A stretch of 5,005 nucleotides of DNA, taken from NCBI GenBank assembly GCA_009778295.1, contig WRKB01000198.1, forward strand, positions 1 to 5,005, in the 5' to 3' direction. This document shows, in pieces, positions 1-5,005 of the stretch. This stretch comes from Betaproteobacteria bacterium (GTDB lineage: Bacteria; Desulfobacterota; Desulfovibrionia; Desulfovibrionales; Desulfovibrionaceae). A model generated the notes under the pieces. That model ran no database searches. It was not told the origin of the DNA and saw only the letters and a list, made by a program, of their open reading frames with translations. Within the stretch, counting starts at the first letter, position 1. The number at the start of each line of letters is the position of its first letter. A program made the translations under genes and the position numbers.

Positions 1-504
1 AACGGCAGCCTCCAGACAGGCCACCGCATAGCTGTTGTCACTTTTAAACCCGTCAAAAAAATGCTCGGCATCAAAAAAAACCTCGCTGCAGTGCTTACGC
101 AGAAAAGAGACGGAGTCTCGAATGATCTCCAGGTTACGCGCAAGTTCTATTCGCAGGGCTTCAAAGACATGGCGATCCCAGGTCTTGCCGAAAATGGTGC
201 ATACCGGCATGCCGGAAGCCGCAAGTGCCGCAAGATTGGAATCATTTTCCGCATGATACGAAGGATGATGCGTACTGCCAAACGCACATACGCGCGCAAA
301 CTTCAGATTGTAGTTTTTAATTTCCTTGAAGAAAGCATTATCCACCGGGTTCGAACCAGGCCAGCCGCCCTCAATATAGGGAATACCGAGCGCATCAAGT
401 TTCAGAGCAATCTTGATTTTATCCTGAGTACTCAGGTCAACATCCATGCACTGAGCGCCGTCGCGCAATGTGGTATCATACAGGATAAGGTTTTTACGCG
501 CCAC
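1..504 (-). CDS. cimA: Citramalate synthase, N-terminal part (cut by window edge)
   Basis: Probable (R)-citramalate synthase, which condenses pyruvate with acetyl-CoA as the first step of the threonine-independent route to 2-oxobutyrate and isoleucine. The 168 visible residues form the start of a DRE-TIM (HMGL-like) barrel. They include the DTTLRDGAQ signature at residues 10-18, whose Arg-Asp pair is catalytic and metal-binding in this family, then IEGGWPGSNP at 44-53, TIFGKTWD near 103-110 and FDAEHFFDGFK at 124-134. The last two are typical of the CimA branch rather than LeuA or NifV. The family is usually a little over 500 residues, so about a third is present; the His metal ligands, the acetyl-CoA region and the regulatory domain lie outside. 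The start is GTG at 504-502, three bases after the lysC stop, with a GGGGGA Shine-Dalgarno (517-512) inside the lysC 3' end. A homocitrate or 2-isopropylmalate synthase is the main alternative, and is less likely. Confidence 0.9.
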   Translation of the reverse strand, partial: MARKNLILYDTTLRDGAQCMDVDLSTQDKIKIALKLDALGIPYIEGGWPGSNPVDNAFFKEIKNYNLKFARVCAFGSTHHPSYHAENDSNLAALAASGMPVCTIFGKTWDRHVFEALRIELARNLEIIRDSVSFLRKHCSEVFFDAEHFFDGFKSDNSYAVACLEAAV

Positions 505-507
505 GAA

Positions 508-1734
508 CTAATCCCCCATATCCCAATCAAGGCCAAAGGCTTCATGTAGAATACGCACAGCCAGTTCGACATATTTTTCCTCAATGAGAATTCCGATTTT
601 AATCTCAGAGGTACTGATCATCATGATATTGATGTTCTCTTTCTGCAACGCTGCAAACGCGCGGGCCGCCACTCCGGAATGGTTGCGCATGCCCACGCCG
701 ATAGCTGAAACCTTGGCGACGTTGGTGTCGTGGATTACTTCCCTGGCGTTTATTCCATCACTGACCTTTTGCATGATTTCCAGCGTCTTCGCCAAATCTT
801 TACGCGAAACTGTAAACGTCATATCCGTTATGCCGTCGCGGCTGGTGTTCTGGACAATCATATCCACAAGCACACCCCCCTCGGAAAGCGGTCCGAAAAT
901 GGCCGCAGCAACACCAGGTTGATCAGGAACGCCGCGCATGGTCACGCGGGCTTGGTCTCTATCGTATGCAATGCCGGAAACGAGAACAGCTTCCATGCTT
1001 GAATCCTCCTGAGTCACCACAGTGCCCGGGTCATCTGTGAAAGTGGAGCGCACATGTACCGGTACCTTATATTTTTTCGCGAATTCCACCGAACGGATAT
1101 GCAGGACTTTTGCCCCCATACTGGACATTTCCAGCATCTCATCATACGCAATGGTGCGCATTTTACGGGCTTGAGAACAGACACGGGGATCGGTGGTATA
1201 CACACCATCGACATCAGTATAAATTTCACACTGTTCCGCATGCAGAACGGCAGCCAGCGCCACGGCGGACGTGTCGGAACCACCGCGTCCCAAGGTGGTG
1301 ATTTTTCCATCGTCCGTAATCCCCTGAAAACCCGCTACCACCAATACCTCGTATTTTTCCAGTTCGGCATGCAGCCAGTCCGAGTTAATGGATTGGATAC
1401 GGGCTTCACCATATTCGTTGCCGGTAACCAGGGGGATCTGGAAAGCAAGCACGGAACGTGCCTTCACTCCCGCATCCTTGAGCAACATGGCGAATAAGGT
1501 GATAGAAACCTGTTCACCGATGGAAACAAGACTGTCGCGTTCCGCCAAATCAGGCGTTTTCGACCATTCCTCGGCAAGCGCCAGCAGACGGTTAGTTTCA
1601 CCCGCACGCGCAGACAGCACTACTACTACCTTATACCCGTGATTCAATGCGGCCAGTACCTTTTCGCGCACTCGCTTCTGGCACTCAAGATCAGCCACCG
1701 AAGTGCCGCCAAATTTTTGTACAAGAATTCTCAT
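508..1734 (-). CDS. lysC: Aspartate kinase with C-terminal ACT region
   Basis: Aspartokinase phosphorylates L-aspartate with ATP to 4-phospho-aspartate, the committed step to lysine, methionine, threonine and threonine-derived isoleucine. The protein has 408 residues, the normal length for a monofunctional enzyme. The N-terminal amino-acid-kinase domain carries KFGGTS at 7-12 (nucleotide and substrate binding), SIGEQVS at 71-77, TLGRGGSDTSA at 147-157 and YTDVDGVYTTDPR at 172-184. The C-terminal third (from about 250) fits tandem ACT domains: the segment with VPDQPGVAAAIF near 269-280 and the closing one with MMISTSEIKI at 371-380. This region normally mediates feedback inhibition by lysine and/or threonine; which effector cannot be read here. 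The frame stays open 23 codons upstream, but the ATG at 1734 was chosen because MRILVQKFGG is the standard family start and the extension would lie inside tsaE. A weak GAGTGAG lies 6 bases upstream, over the tsaE stop, suggesting translational coupling. No homoserine dehydrogenase domain is fused. Confidence 0.96.
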   Translation of the reverse strand: MRILVQKFGGTSVADLECQKRVREKVLAALNHGYKVVVVLSARAGETNRLLALAEEWSKTPDLAERDSLVSIGEQVSITLFAMLLKDAGVKARSVLAFQIPLVTGNEYGEARIQSINSDWLHAELEKYEVLVVAGFQGITDDGKITTLGRGGSDTSAVALAAVLHAEQCEIYTDVDGVYTTDPRVCSQARKMRTIAYDEMLEMSSMGAKVLHIRSVEFAKKYKVPVHVRSTFTDDPGTVVTQEDSSMEAVLVSGIAYDRDQARVTMRGVPDQPGVAAAIFGPLSEGGVLVDMIVQNTSRDGITDMTFTVSRKDLAKTLEIMQKVSDGINAREVIHDTNVAKVSAIGVGMRNHSGVAARAFAALQKENINIMMISTSEIKIGILIEEKYVELAVRILHEAFGLDWDMGD

Positions 1735-1745
1735 AAGATACTCAC

Positions 1746-2222
1746 TCAAGTAGCTTGCACGGCTTGCAAGAGAGGCTTGACCCGCGCACTGTTGGAACTG
1801 CATATTCCAACATAAATAAGACGATATTCATCACATACTTGCAAACGAATGTCCAGAAAATCCTGTGGCAACTGTGAAAGAGGGAGATGCTCCGCCCACT
1901 CCACAATCACTGCCATATCCCCTGCGGCAAGAGTCTCGCTGAGTTCATCCGGAATAGCGCAACCAACGCGATATAAGTCACAGTGCAAAACTGCGGGCGT
2001 TGTGGGATAGATATTGCATAGCGTAAAACTGGGACTTGAAATTTCCGCCCTGTCTCCACCCGGCAGCGCCTCCACCACAAAACGCGCCAGCGTAGTTTTG
2101 CCGCTGCCTAGGTCTCCCCGTAGCAGAATGCAGCGCAAAGACGGTTCCTTGCACAGACAGTCCGCCAGAGCACGCCCCAAAACGAGCATCCGCTCAAGGT
2201 CGTGGATGCGGAATTCAAACAT
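1746..2222 (-). CDS. tsaE: tRNA t6A37 biosynthesis ATPase TsaE
   Basis: TsaE (YjeE family) is the P-loop ATPase that works with TsaB and TsaD to put threonylcarbamoyl on A37 of ANN-decoding tRNAs, in the cytoplasm. The protein has 158 residues, a typical length. Visible motifs are Walker A GDLGSGKT at 36-43, SSPSFTL at 62-68 (the conserved switch-like S/T region), HCDLYR at 80-85 (the conserved H-x-D-x-Y-R) and VIVEWAE at 105-111, the Walker-B-like strand of this family. The C-terminal tail after about residue 140 is not conserved. Its ATG (2222-2220) overlaps the last 8 bases of nnr, and a GGAG (2236-2233) inside nnr precedes it by 10 bases, so translation is probably coupled. Adjacency of nnr and tsaE is widespread in bacteria, including yjeF-yjeE in E. 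coli, which supports both calls. Confidence 0.95.
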   Translation of the reverse strand: MFEFRIHDLERMLVLGRALADCLCKEPSLRCILLRGDLGSGKTTLARFVVEALPGGDRAEISSPSFTLCNIYPTTPAVLHCDLYRVGCAIPDELSETLAAGDMAVIVEWAEHLPLSQLPQDFLDIRLQVCDEYRLIYVGICSSNSARVKPLLQAVQAT

Positions 2223-3804
2223 GGCGATATTGCTCCATCAGCACGGATTTTGCCCTAGGCAGCATCTGCGCTATCTCGCTTGCGGTATTCCCCCGACCAG
2301 GGAAGGATTCTTCCAACAGTTTCCCGGCACGGATATGCGCCAGCACGCCAAAAGATGCCGCCAATAATGCGGTGCAGCCTTGAGCAAGTAGGCTGCCGAT
2401 GCACCCGGCCAATACATCGCCGGAACCCCCAACCGCCAAACAAGGTACATGGTGGGGAGCTATAAGCACAGGATATCCTTTCTGCCCTAGCAAGCTGCCA
2501 GAACCTTTCAATATCCACAGCGCAGAGTGCAGTCCGCACAAATCCCGCATCGCAGCAAACCTGTCCTCTTGCACGCGTTGGGCGCTGACCCCCAAAAAAC
2601 TGCCGGCTTCCCCTGGATGAGGGGTAAGGATATCCCCGGTGTTCAAAACCTCAAATGGAATCAAGCCCTTGGCCAGCAACGTAAGAGCGTCAGCATCGAT
2701 CACAGCAGGAGGCCTGTGCGGCAGGCTCAGCAGGGCTGAGAGCAGCTCTCCAGCTTCCTGGCTATATCCCATGCCCGGCCCTATTACCAGGACAGACGCC
2801 TTGCCCTCCAGGGGCAAGAGCTTATCCATAGCACCGCTGGCAACGGCGTCTTTCCAAGAGTTTCCCCGCCCCAAAGGAAAAGACATGATCTCCGGAACAG
2901 CGGCTTTTATTTCCGTGCATAACCCCCCGGGAGCGGCCACGCTCACCAGTCCACAACCCATACGTAAAGCCCCCAAAGCCGCCAAATGCGCCGCACCGGT
3001 CAGTCCTTCTGAACCACCCAGCACAAAAACATGCCCGTAACTCCCCTTGTACACTCCGGACGCCGTATGTGGCAAAAAACGCACACACGAAGTATCCAGC
3101 AAACGATAGGAAGGAGGATGCGCATGGACGATATCCGCAGGAATGCCTATACGCCGTGTATACAGCTGTCCAGTATAGGGCGCAGCTTCAGGCAGGACAA
3201 GGCCGGGCTTTGCAGCTTCAAAGCATACTGTGACATTGGCCCGCACTGCGACCGGTTTCGGCCGGCCGCTCAAGGAATCCAATCCGGAGGGAACATCCAG
3301 AGCAAGTATAAAGCTATGTTCACCCATCGTATTAATCATATCCACCAGGGAGTGCATCTGTTCCTTCAGCTGTCCGGCGAAACCTGTACCCAACAGTCCG
3401 TCAATAATGATATCAGGCTGCCGCCAATCCACGGGCCAGCGGTTTTTCGAGGCAAGGACCGGAAGAAAGGGCACCCCACATAGCCGGGCCAAACGCAAAT
3501 GTTTGGCCGTTACTCCCTTGTAGGTACCCAAAGATCGGGTGTGCAACACCAGTGTCTGCGCTCCCTGATCTCGCAGATGGCGAGCAAGGCAGGCTGTATC
3601 GCCTCCATTCTTTCCCGCGCCCATGTATAATAACACCCGTGTTCCGCGAAGCGTTGTCACATGCTTCTCAAGTACATGCAAAGCCTCGCGCGAGGCATTT
3701 TCCATAAGCAAAATCTCAGGGAAGCCAAGTTTCACAGCGGCTTCGTCCCAGTGTGCCATTTCCCCGGGAGTGGGCAAGGGAGGGAAAGAGGAAAAAAGCT
3801 TCAT
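2215..3804 (-). CDS. nnr: Bifunctional NAD(P)H-hydrate epimerase / ADP-dependent dehydratase
   Basis: Nnr repairs hydrated NADH and NADPH: the N-terminal domain interconverts R and S hydrates and the C-terminal kinase-like domain dehydrates the S form using ADP. The protein has 529 residues, close to E. coli YjeF. In the epimerase half: MENAS at 34-38, GAGKNGGD at 62-69, IDGLLGTG at 134-141 and ALDVPSGLD at 168-176. In the dehydratase half: KGSYGHVFVLGGS at 253-265, IGPGMG at 341-346, DADAL at 370-374, LTPHPGE at 393-399 and AVGGSGDVLAG at 457-467, which contains the catalytic Asp of the ribokinase-like fold. Both halves therefore look intact. The frame stays open 72 codons further upstream, but the ATG at 3804 is chosen: it has a strong GGAGG 8 bases upstream, and the extension would be encoded by the palindromic intergenic DNA. 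It is the first gene of the minus-strand operon and overlaps tsaE. Confidence 0.96.
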   Translation of the reverse strand: MKLFSSFPPLPTPGEMAHWDEAAVKLGFPEILLMENASREALHVLEKHVTTLRGTRVLLYMGAGKNGGDTACLARHLRDQGAQTLVLHTRSLGTYKGVTAKHLRLARLCGVPFLPVLASKNRWPVDWRQPDIIIDGLLGTGFAGQLKEQMHSLVDMINTMGEHSFILALDVPSGLDSLSGRPKPVAVRANVTVCFEAAKPGLVLPEAAPYTGQLYTRRIGIPADIVHAHPPSYRLLDTSCVRFLPHTASGVYKGSYGHVFVLGGSEGLTGAAHLAALGALRMGCGLVSVAAPGGLCTEIKAAVPEIMSFPLGRGNSWKDAVASGAMDKLLPLEGKASVLVIGPGMGYSQEAGELLSALLSLPHRPPAVIDADALTLLAKGLIPFEVLNTGDILTPHPGEAGSFLGVSAQRVQEDRFAAMRDLCGLHSALWILKGSGSLLGQKGYPVLIAPHHVPCLAVGGSGDVLAGCIGSLLAQGCTALLAASFGVLAHIRAGKLLEESFPGRGNTASEIAQMLPRAKSVLMEQYRHV

Positions 3805-3812
3805 TAAACATG

Positions 3813-3817
3813 CCTCC
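3813..3817 (-). promoter_or_regulatory. Shine-Dalgarno of nnr
   Basis: Read on the minus strand, GGAGG is followed by 8 bases and then the ATG at 3804. This near-consensus site decides the nnr start against the 72-codon longer reading. A nearer ATG starts just one base past GGAGGC and is out of frame with nnr, so it is not used for this gene. Confidence 0.85.
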
Positions 3818-3848
3818 AGGAAGTTTCGCCGTATCTTTTTAAATGGCG

Positions 3849-3888
3849 CTGTTATACGAAATGATTGATTTTTTATTTCGTATAACAG
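3849..3888. repeat. Perfect inverted repeat, 14-bp arms, 12-base spacer
   Basis: The left arm CTGTTATACGAAAT (3849-3862) and right arm ATTTCGTATAACAG (3875-3888) are exact reverse complements around GATTGATTTTTT. Two further outer pairs (3846-3847 with 3890-3891) follow one mismatch. It starts 45 bases upstream of the nnr start codon. No T-run follows on either strand, so it is not a normal terminator. It could be an operator for a dimeric regulator, a recombinase-type site, or the end of a repeated intergenic element. Confidence 0.85.
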
Positions 3889-3909
3889 AGCAAAAGGCAC
3901 GCTCACTCT

Positions 3910-3944
3910 GGCGTTATACGGCGCAAGTATATTGCGCCTACGCC
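3910..3944. repeat. Compound inverted repeat (inner 7-bp arms, outer 5-bp arms)
   Basis: The inner arms GGCGCAA (3920-3926) and TTGCGCC (3932-3938) flank a 5-base loop, GTATA. The outer arms GGCGT (3910-3914) and ACGCC (3940-3944) also pair, leaving an asymmetric internal loop of 5 bases against 1. As RNA this would be a two-tier hairpin. The 5' part also contains a third copy of the GTTATACG octamer found in the neighbouring palindrome. Confidence 0.7.
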
Positions 3945-3953
3945 TTCGTGGCG
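3941..3953. repeat. Small hairpin CGCC-TTCGT-GGCG
   Basis: Four G-C pairs (3941-3944 with 3950-3953) close a TTCGT loop. It shares its left arm with the outer stem of the preceding compound repeat, so the two are alternatives, and it abuts the next repeat directly. On its own such a short hairpin could be chance; the setting makes it worth listing. Confidence 0.4.
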
Positions 3954-3981
3954 GGCAGCCGCCCAAAATTTGGCGGCTGCC
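3954..3981. repeat. Perfect inverted repeat, GC-rich 10-bp arms
   Basis: GGCAGCCGCC (3954-3963) and GGCGGCTGCC (3972-3981) are exact reverse complements around an AT-rich loop, CAAAATTT. The stem is very stable (nine G-C pairs and one A-T), but no T-run follows on either strand, so it is a poor intrinsic terminator. It resembles REP-type intergenic palindromes in form only; no other copy lies in this window. Confidence 0.8.
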
Positions 3982-3983
3982 TC

Positions 3984-4044
3984 GGCTCTGTTGCAGGAGC
4001 AGGGAAACTTCGCAAATCAACCGTTTCCTGCAACGGAGCCTTTT
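3984..4044 (+). terminator. Long stem-loop with T-tract on the plus strand
   Basis: The arm 3984-3999 pairs with 4025-4040 over 16 positions: 14 Watson-Crick and two G.U pairs (3989 with 4035, and 3999 with 4025) as plus-strand RNA. TTTT follows at 4041-4044, giving the form of an intrinsic terminator, though the loop of 25 bases is long and the T-tract short. On the minus strand the two wobbles become A.C mismatches and no T-run follows. No gene precedes it on the plus strand, so it would end only a short transcript starting within the gap. A competing pairing of GGAAAC (4003-4008) with GTTTCC (4023-4028) is possible. Confidence 0.4.
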
Positions 4045-4066
4045 AAATCATCTTCACTTTGAAATT

Positions 4067-4079
4067 GCCGTTTGACGGC
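4067..4079. repeat. Short inverted repeat GCCGT-TTG-ACGGC
   Basis: Five-base arms enclose a three-base loop, extendable by a G.U pair (4066 with 4080) and an A-T pair (4065 with 4081). It follows the terminator-like stem by about 25 bases and is the last visible member of the hairpin series. No T-run follows. Confidence 0.4.
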
Positions 4080-4296
4080 GAATAAAGCGCCCTTACGCCA
4101 ATCTCGCGCCTATACGGTCATTCCTTTGCTTGCATCGGATGACAAGAAAGAGTACTTCCTTTTTGCCTTGGCTGCTCTGCGGCGTCAACATCTGCAGTAT
4201 ATTGAAATACACATTCAGATTAGTTCGCTTAATCTATCGCGCCGCCTCGTAGCCAGCTTACGGGAAATCATTATAAACCCCATTACCCTTTTTGAA

Positions 4297-4299
4297 AGG
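4297..4299 (+). promoter_or_regulatory. Shine-Dalgarno of ugd (GAAAGG core)
   Basis: GAAAGG (4294-4299) ends 6 bases before the ATG at 4306 and supports that start. The preceding stretch is AT-rich and unstructured, as expected for an accessible initiation region. Confidence 0.65.
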
Positions 4300-4305
4300 T
4301 ACGCT

Positions 4306-5005
4306 ATGAGACTGTGCATCGTCGGAACCGGTTATGTCGGCCTAGTAAGTGCTGCCTGTTTTTCGGAAATGGGCAACGACGTCATATGCGTTGATGTGAA
4401 CGCCGAAGTGGTGAATCTCCTTGAACACGGTGGGGTACATATCTATGAGCCAGGCCTGGATAATCTGGTGCGGCGCAACTTCAAAGATGGTCGTCTGCAC
4501 TTTACCACAGAACTAGCCATAGGCCTGAGTAGCGCAGAACTTGTCTTTATTTGCGTGGGAACCCCTCAAAAGAAAGATGGATCCTGCGATCTTTCCCATG
4601 TCGAGACCGTTGCCCGTCAAATAGGACAGACCATGCAAAAAGAGTTGGTGGTAGTCGACAAATCCACTGTACCAGTGGGCACGGCCGACAGGATTCGCGC
4701 CATCATTGCCGAAGAGCTTGCCAAACGCGGTATCAAACTGGCTTTCGATGTGGTGTCCAACCCGGAATTTCTTAAAGAAGGGGATGCCATCAATGATTTC
4801 ATGAAGCCTGATCGCATCGTTGTAGGCACACACAATGAACGCTCCGCAAGTCTACTGCGGGAAATTTACGCTCCTTTCGCCCGCAGCCGCGACAAACTCA
4901 TTGTTATGGGCGTACGTAGTGCGGAAATGACGAAATACGCGGCCAACTGCATGTTGGCCGCGAAAATTTCTTTCATCAATGAGATTGCCACACTATGTGA
5001 AAAAG
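4306..5005 (+). CDS. ugd: UDP-glucose 6-dehydrogenase, N-terminal part (cut by window edge)
   Basis: UDP-glucose dehydrogenase oxidises UDP-glucose to UDP-glucuronate with two NAD+, supplying capsule, exopolysaccharide or LPS sugars in the cytoplasm. The first 233 residues are visible. The Rossmann signature GTGYVGL is at 7-13 with the acidic strand end ICVDVN at 27-32. Next come VGTPQKKDGSCDLS at 84-97, KSTVPVGT at 119-126, SNPEFLKEG at 151-159 (catalytic Glu region) and EMTKYAAN at 207-214, whose Lys210 and Asn214 fit conserved active-site positions. The nucleophilic Cys and the UDP-binding C-terminal domain lie beyond the window, so intactness cannot be judged. The family is usually about 440 residues. 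The start is ATG 4306 because the Rossmann strand begins at residue 2 and a Shine-Dalgarno is correctly placed. GDP-mannose dehydrogenase is a relative, but the SNPEFLKEG and EMTKYAAN forms favour Ugd. It is divergent from the nnr operon and functionally unrelated to it. Confidence 0.93.
   Translation, partial: MRLCIVGTGYVGLVSAACFSEMGNDVICVDVNAEVVNLLEHGGVHIYEPGLDNLVRRNFKDGRLHFTTELAIGLSSAELVFICVGTPQKKDGSCDLSHVETVARQIGQTMQKELVVVDKSTVPVGTADRIRAIIAEELAKRGIKLAFDVVSNPEFLKEGDAINDFMKPDRIVVGTHNERSASLLREIYAPFARSRDKLIVMGVRSAEMTKYAANCMLAAKISFINEIATLCEK

Larger units (their letters stand above)
3889..4044 (+). ncRNA. Candidate small structured RNA (speculative)
   Basis: If the TATAAC at 3881-3886 acts as a -10 box, a plus-strand transcript would start just after the first palindrome, run through three to four consecutive hairpins and end at the stem-loop plus TTTT near 4044. 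It would be about 150 bases and almost entirely base-paired. The stems' near-matches are G.U on this strand, which fits selection on plus-strand RNA. There is no supporting -35 box, and I recognise no known RNA family. A repeated intergenic element without function as RNA is an equally good explanation. Confidence 0.2.
3805..4305. other. Divergent intergenic region between nnr and ugd, half of it palindrome-rich
   Basis: About 500 bases separate the divergent starts of nnr and ugd. From roughly 3846 to 4080 the DNA is nearly continuous inverted repeats, each listed separately. From 4081 to about 4290 I see no gene and no clear structure. The gap must hold promoters for both operons, but no good sigma-70 pair was found. 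TATAAC occurs on each strand inside the 3849-3888 palindrome (plus 3881-3886; minus 3856-3851) without a matching -35. TATATT at 4198-4203 upstream of ugd also lacks a -35. No sigma-54 GG-N10-GC element was recognised. Confidence 0.8.

Noticed and set aside
61..549. A 162-codon plus-strand open frame antisense to cimA and the end of lysC
   Set aside because: The minus strand here encodes an unmistakable DRE-TIM synthase with conserved motifs; the plus-strand frame has no recognisable domain and is a shadow.
1735..1803. A 23-codon N-terminal extension of lysC
   Set aside because: It lies inside the 3' end of tsaE, adds residues before the canonical aspartokinase N-terminus, and has no ribosome binding site of note.
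3849..3888. loxP- or dif-like recombination site
   Set aside because: The arms contain TTCGTATA/TATACGAA as loxP does, but facing outward around a 12-base AT-rich spacer. A XerCD dif site needs inward-facing arms around a 6-8 base centre. The match is partial and probably coincidental.
3805..4020. A 72-codon N-terminal extension of nnr on the minus strand
   Set aside because: It is simply open reading through the palindromic intergenic DNA. Its product is low-complexity and Arg-rich, the family starts at about the chosen Met, and the strong Shine-Dalgarno sits before the ATG at 3804.
3849..4080. CRISPR array or integron attC cluster
   Set aside because: The units are not direct repeats of constant length with unique spacers, and no cas or integrase gene or attC core pair is visible.
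4139..4252. A 37-codon plus-strand frame starting at ATG 4139, with a hydrophobic and basic product
   Set aside because: It has no Shine-Dalgarno, is very short and matches nothing I recognise. It cannot be told from chance in a non-coding leader, although a small membrane peptide is not strictly excluded.

Overview
The window reads as ordinary chromosome from a sulfate-reducing, Desulfovibrio-like bacterium (Desulfovibrionaceae). That assignment is an inference from protein style, the gene order and a moderate GC content; no rRNA or other lineage marker is present. There are five protein genes, two of them cut by the window edges, and one non-coding gap of about 500 bases.

Positions 1-3804 hold a tight minus-strand operon, transcribed in the order nnr, tsaE, lysC, cimA. 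nnr is a fused NAD(P)H-hydrate epimerase/dehydratase. tsaE is the ATPase of tRNA t6A synthesis. lysC is an aspartate kinase with a C-terminal ACT region. cimA is the N-terminal third of a citramalate synthase, with a GTG start. The nnr and tsaE frames overlap by 8 bases, the tsaE-lysC gap is 11 bases and the lysC-cimA gap is 3 bases, so translational coupling is likely. lysC opens the aspartate family (Lys, Met, Thr and Ile from Thr). cimA opens the threonine-independent route to isoleucine. tsaE belongs to a pathway that consumes threonine. nnr repairs damaged nicotinamide cofactors.

Positions 3805-4305 separate the operon from a divergent plus-strand gene. The nnr-proximal half (about 3846-4080) is packed with abutting inverted repeats: a perfect 14-bp-arm palindrome, a compound hairpin, a small UUCG-type hairpin, a 10-bp-arm hairpin, a 16-bp-arm hairpin followed by TTTT, and a 5-bp hairpin. 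Near-matches in the stems are G.U pairs when read as plus-strand RNA. This is the only part of the window that looks unexplained. It could be a small structured RNA, a repeated intergenic element, or a regulatory site for nnr. The ugd-proximal half (about 4081-4290) shows no convincing feature.

From 4306 to the end runs the first 233 codons of a UDP-glucose 6-dehydrogenase, which makes UDP-glucuronate for surface polysaccharides. No mobile-element gene, CRISPR array, tRNA or rRNA was seen.
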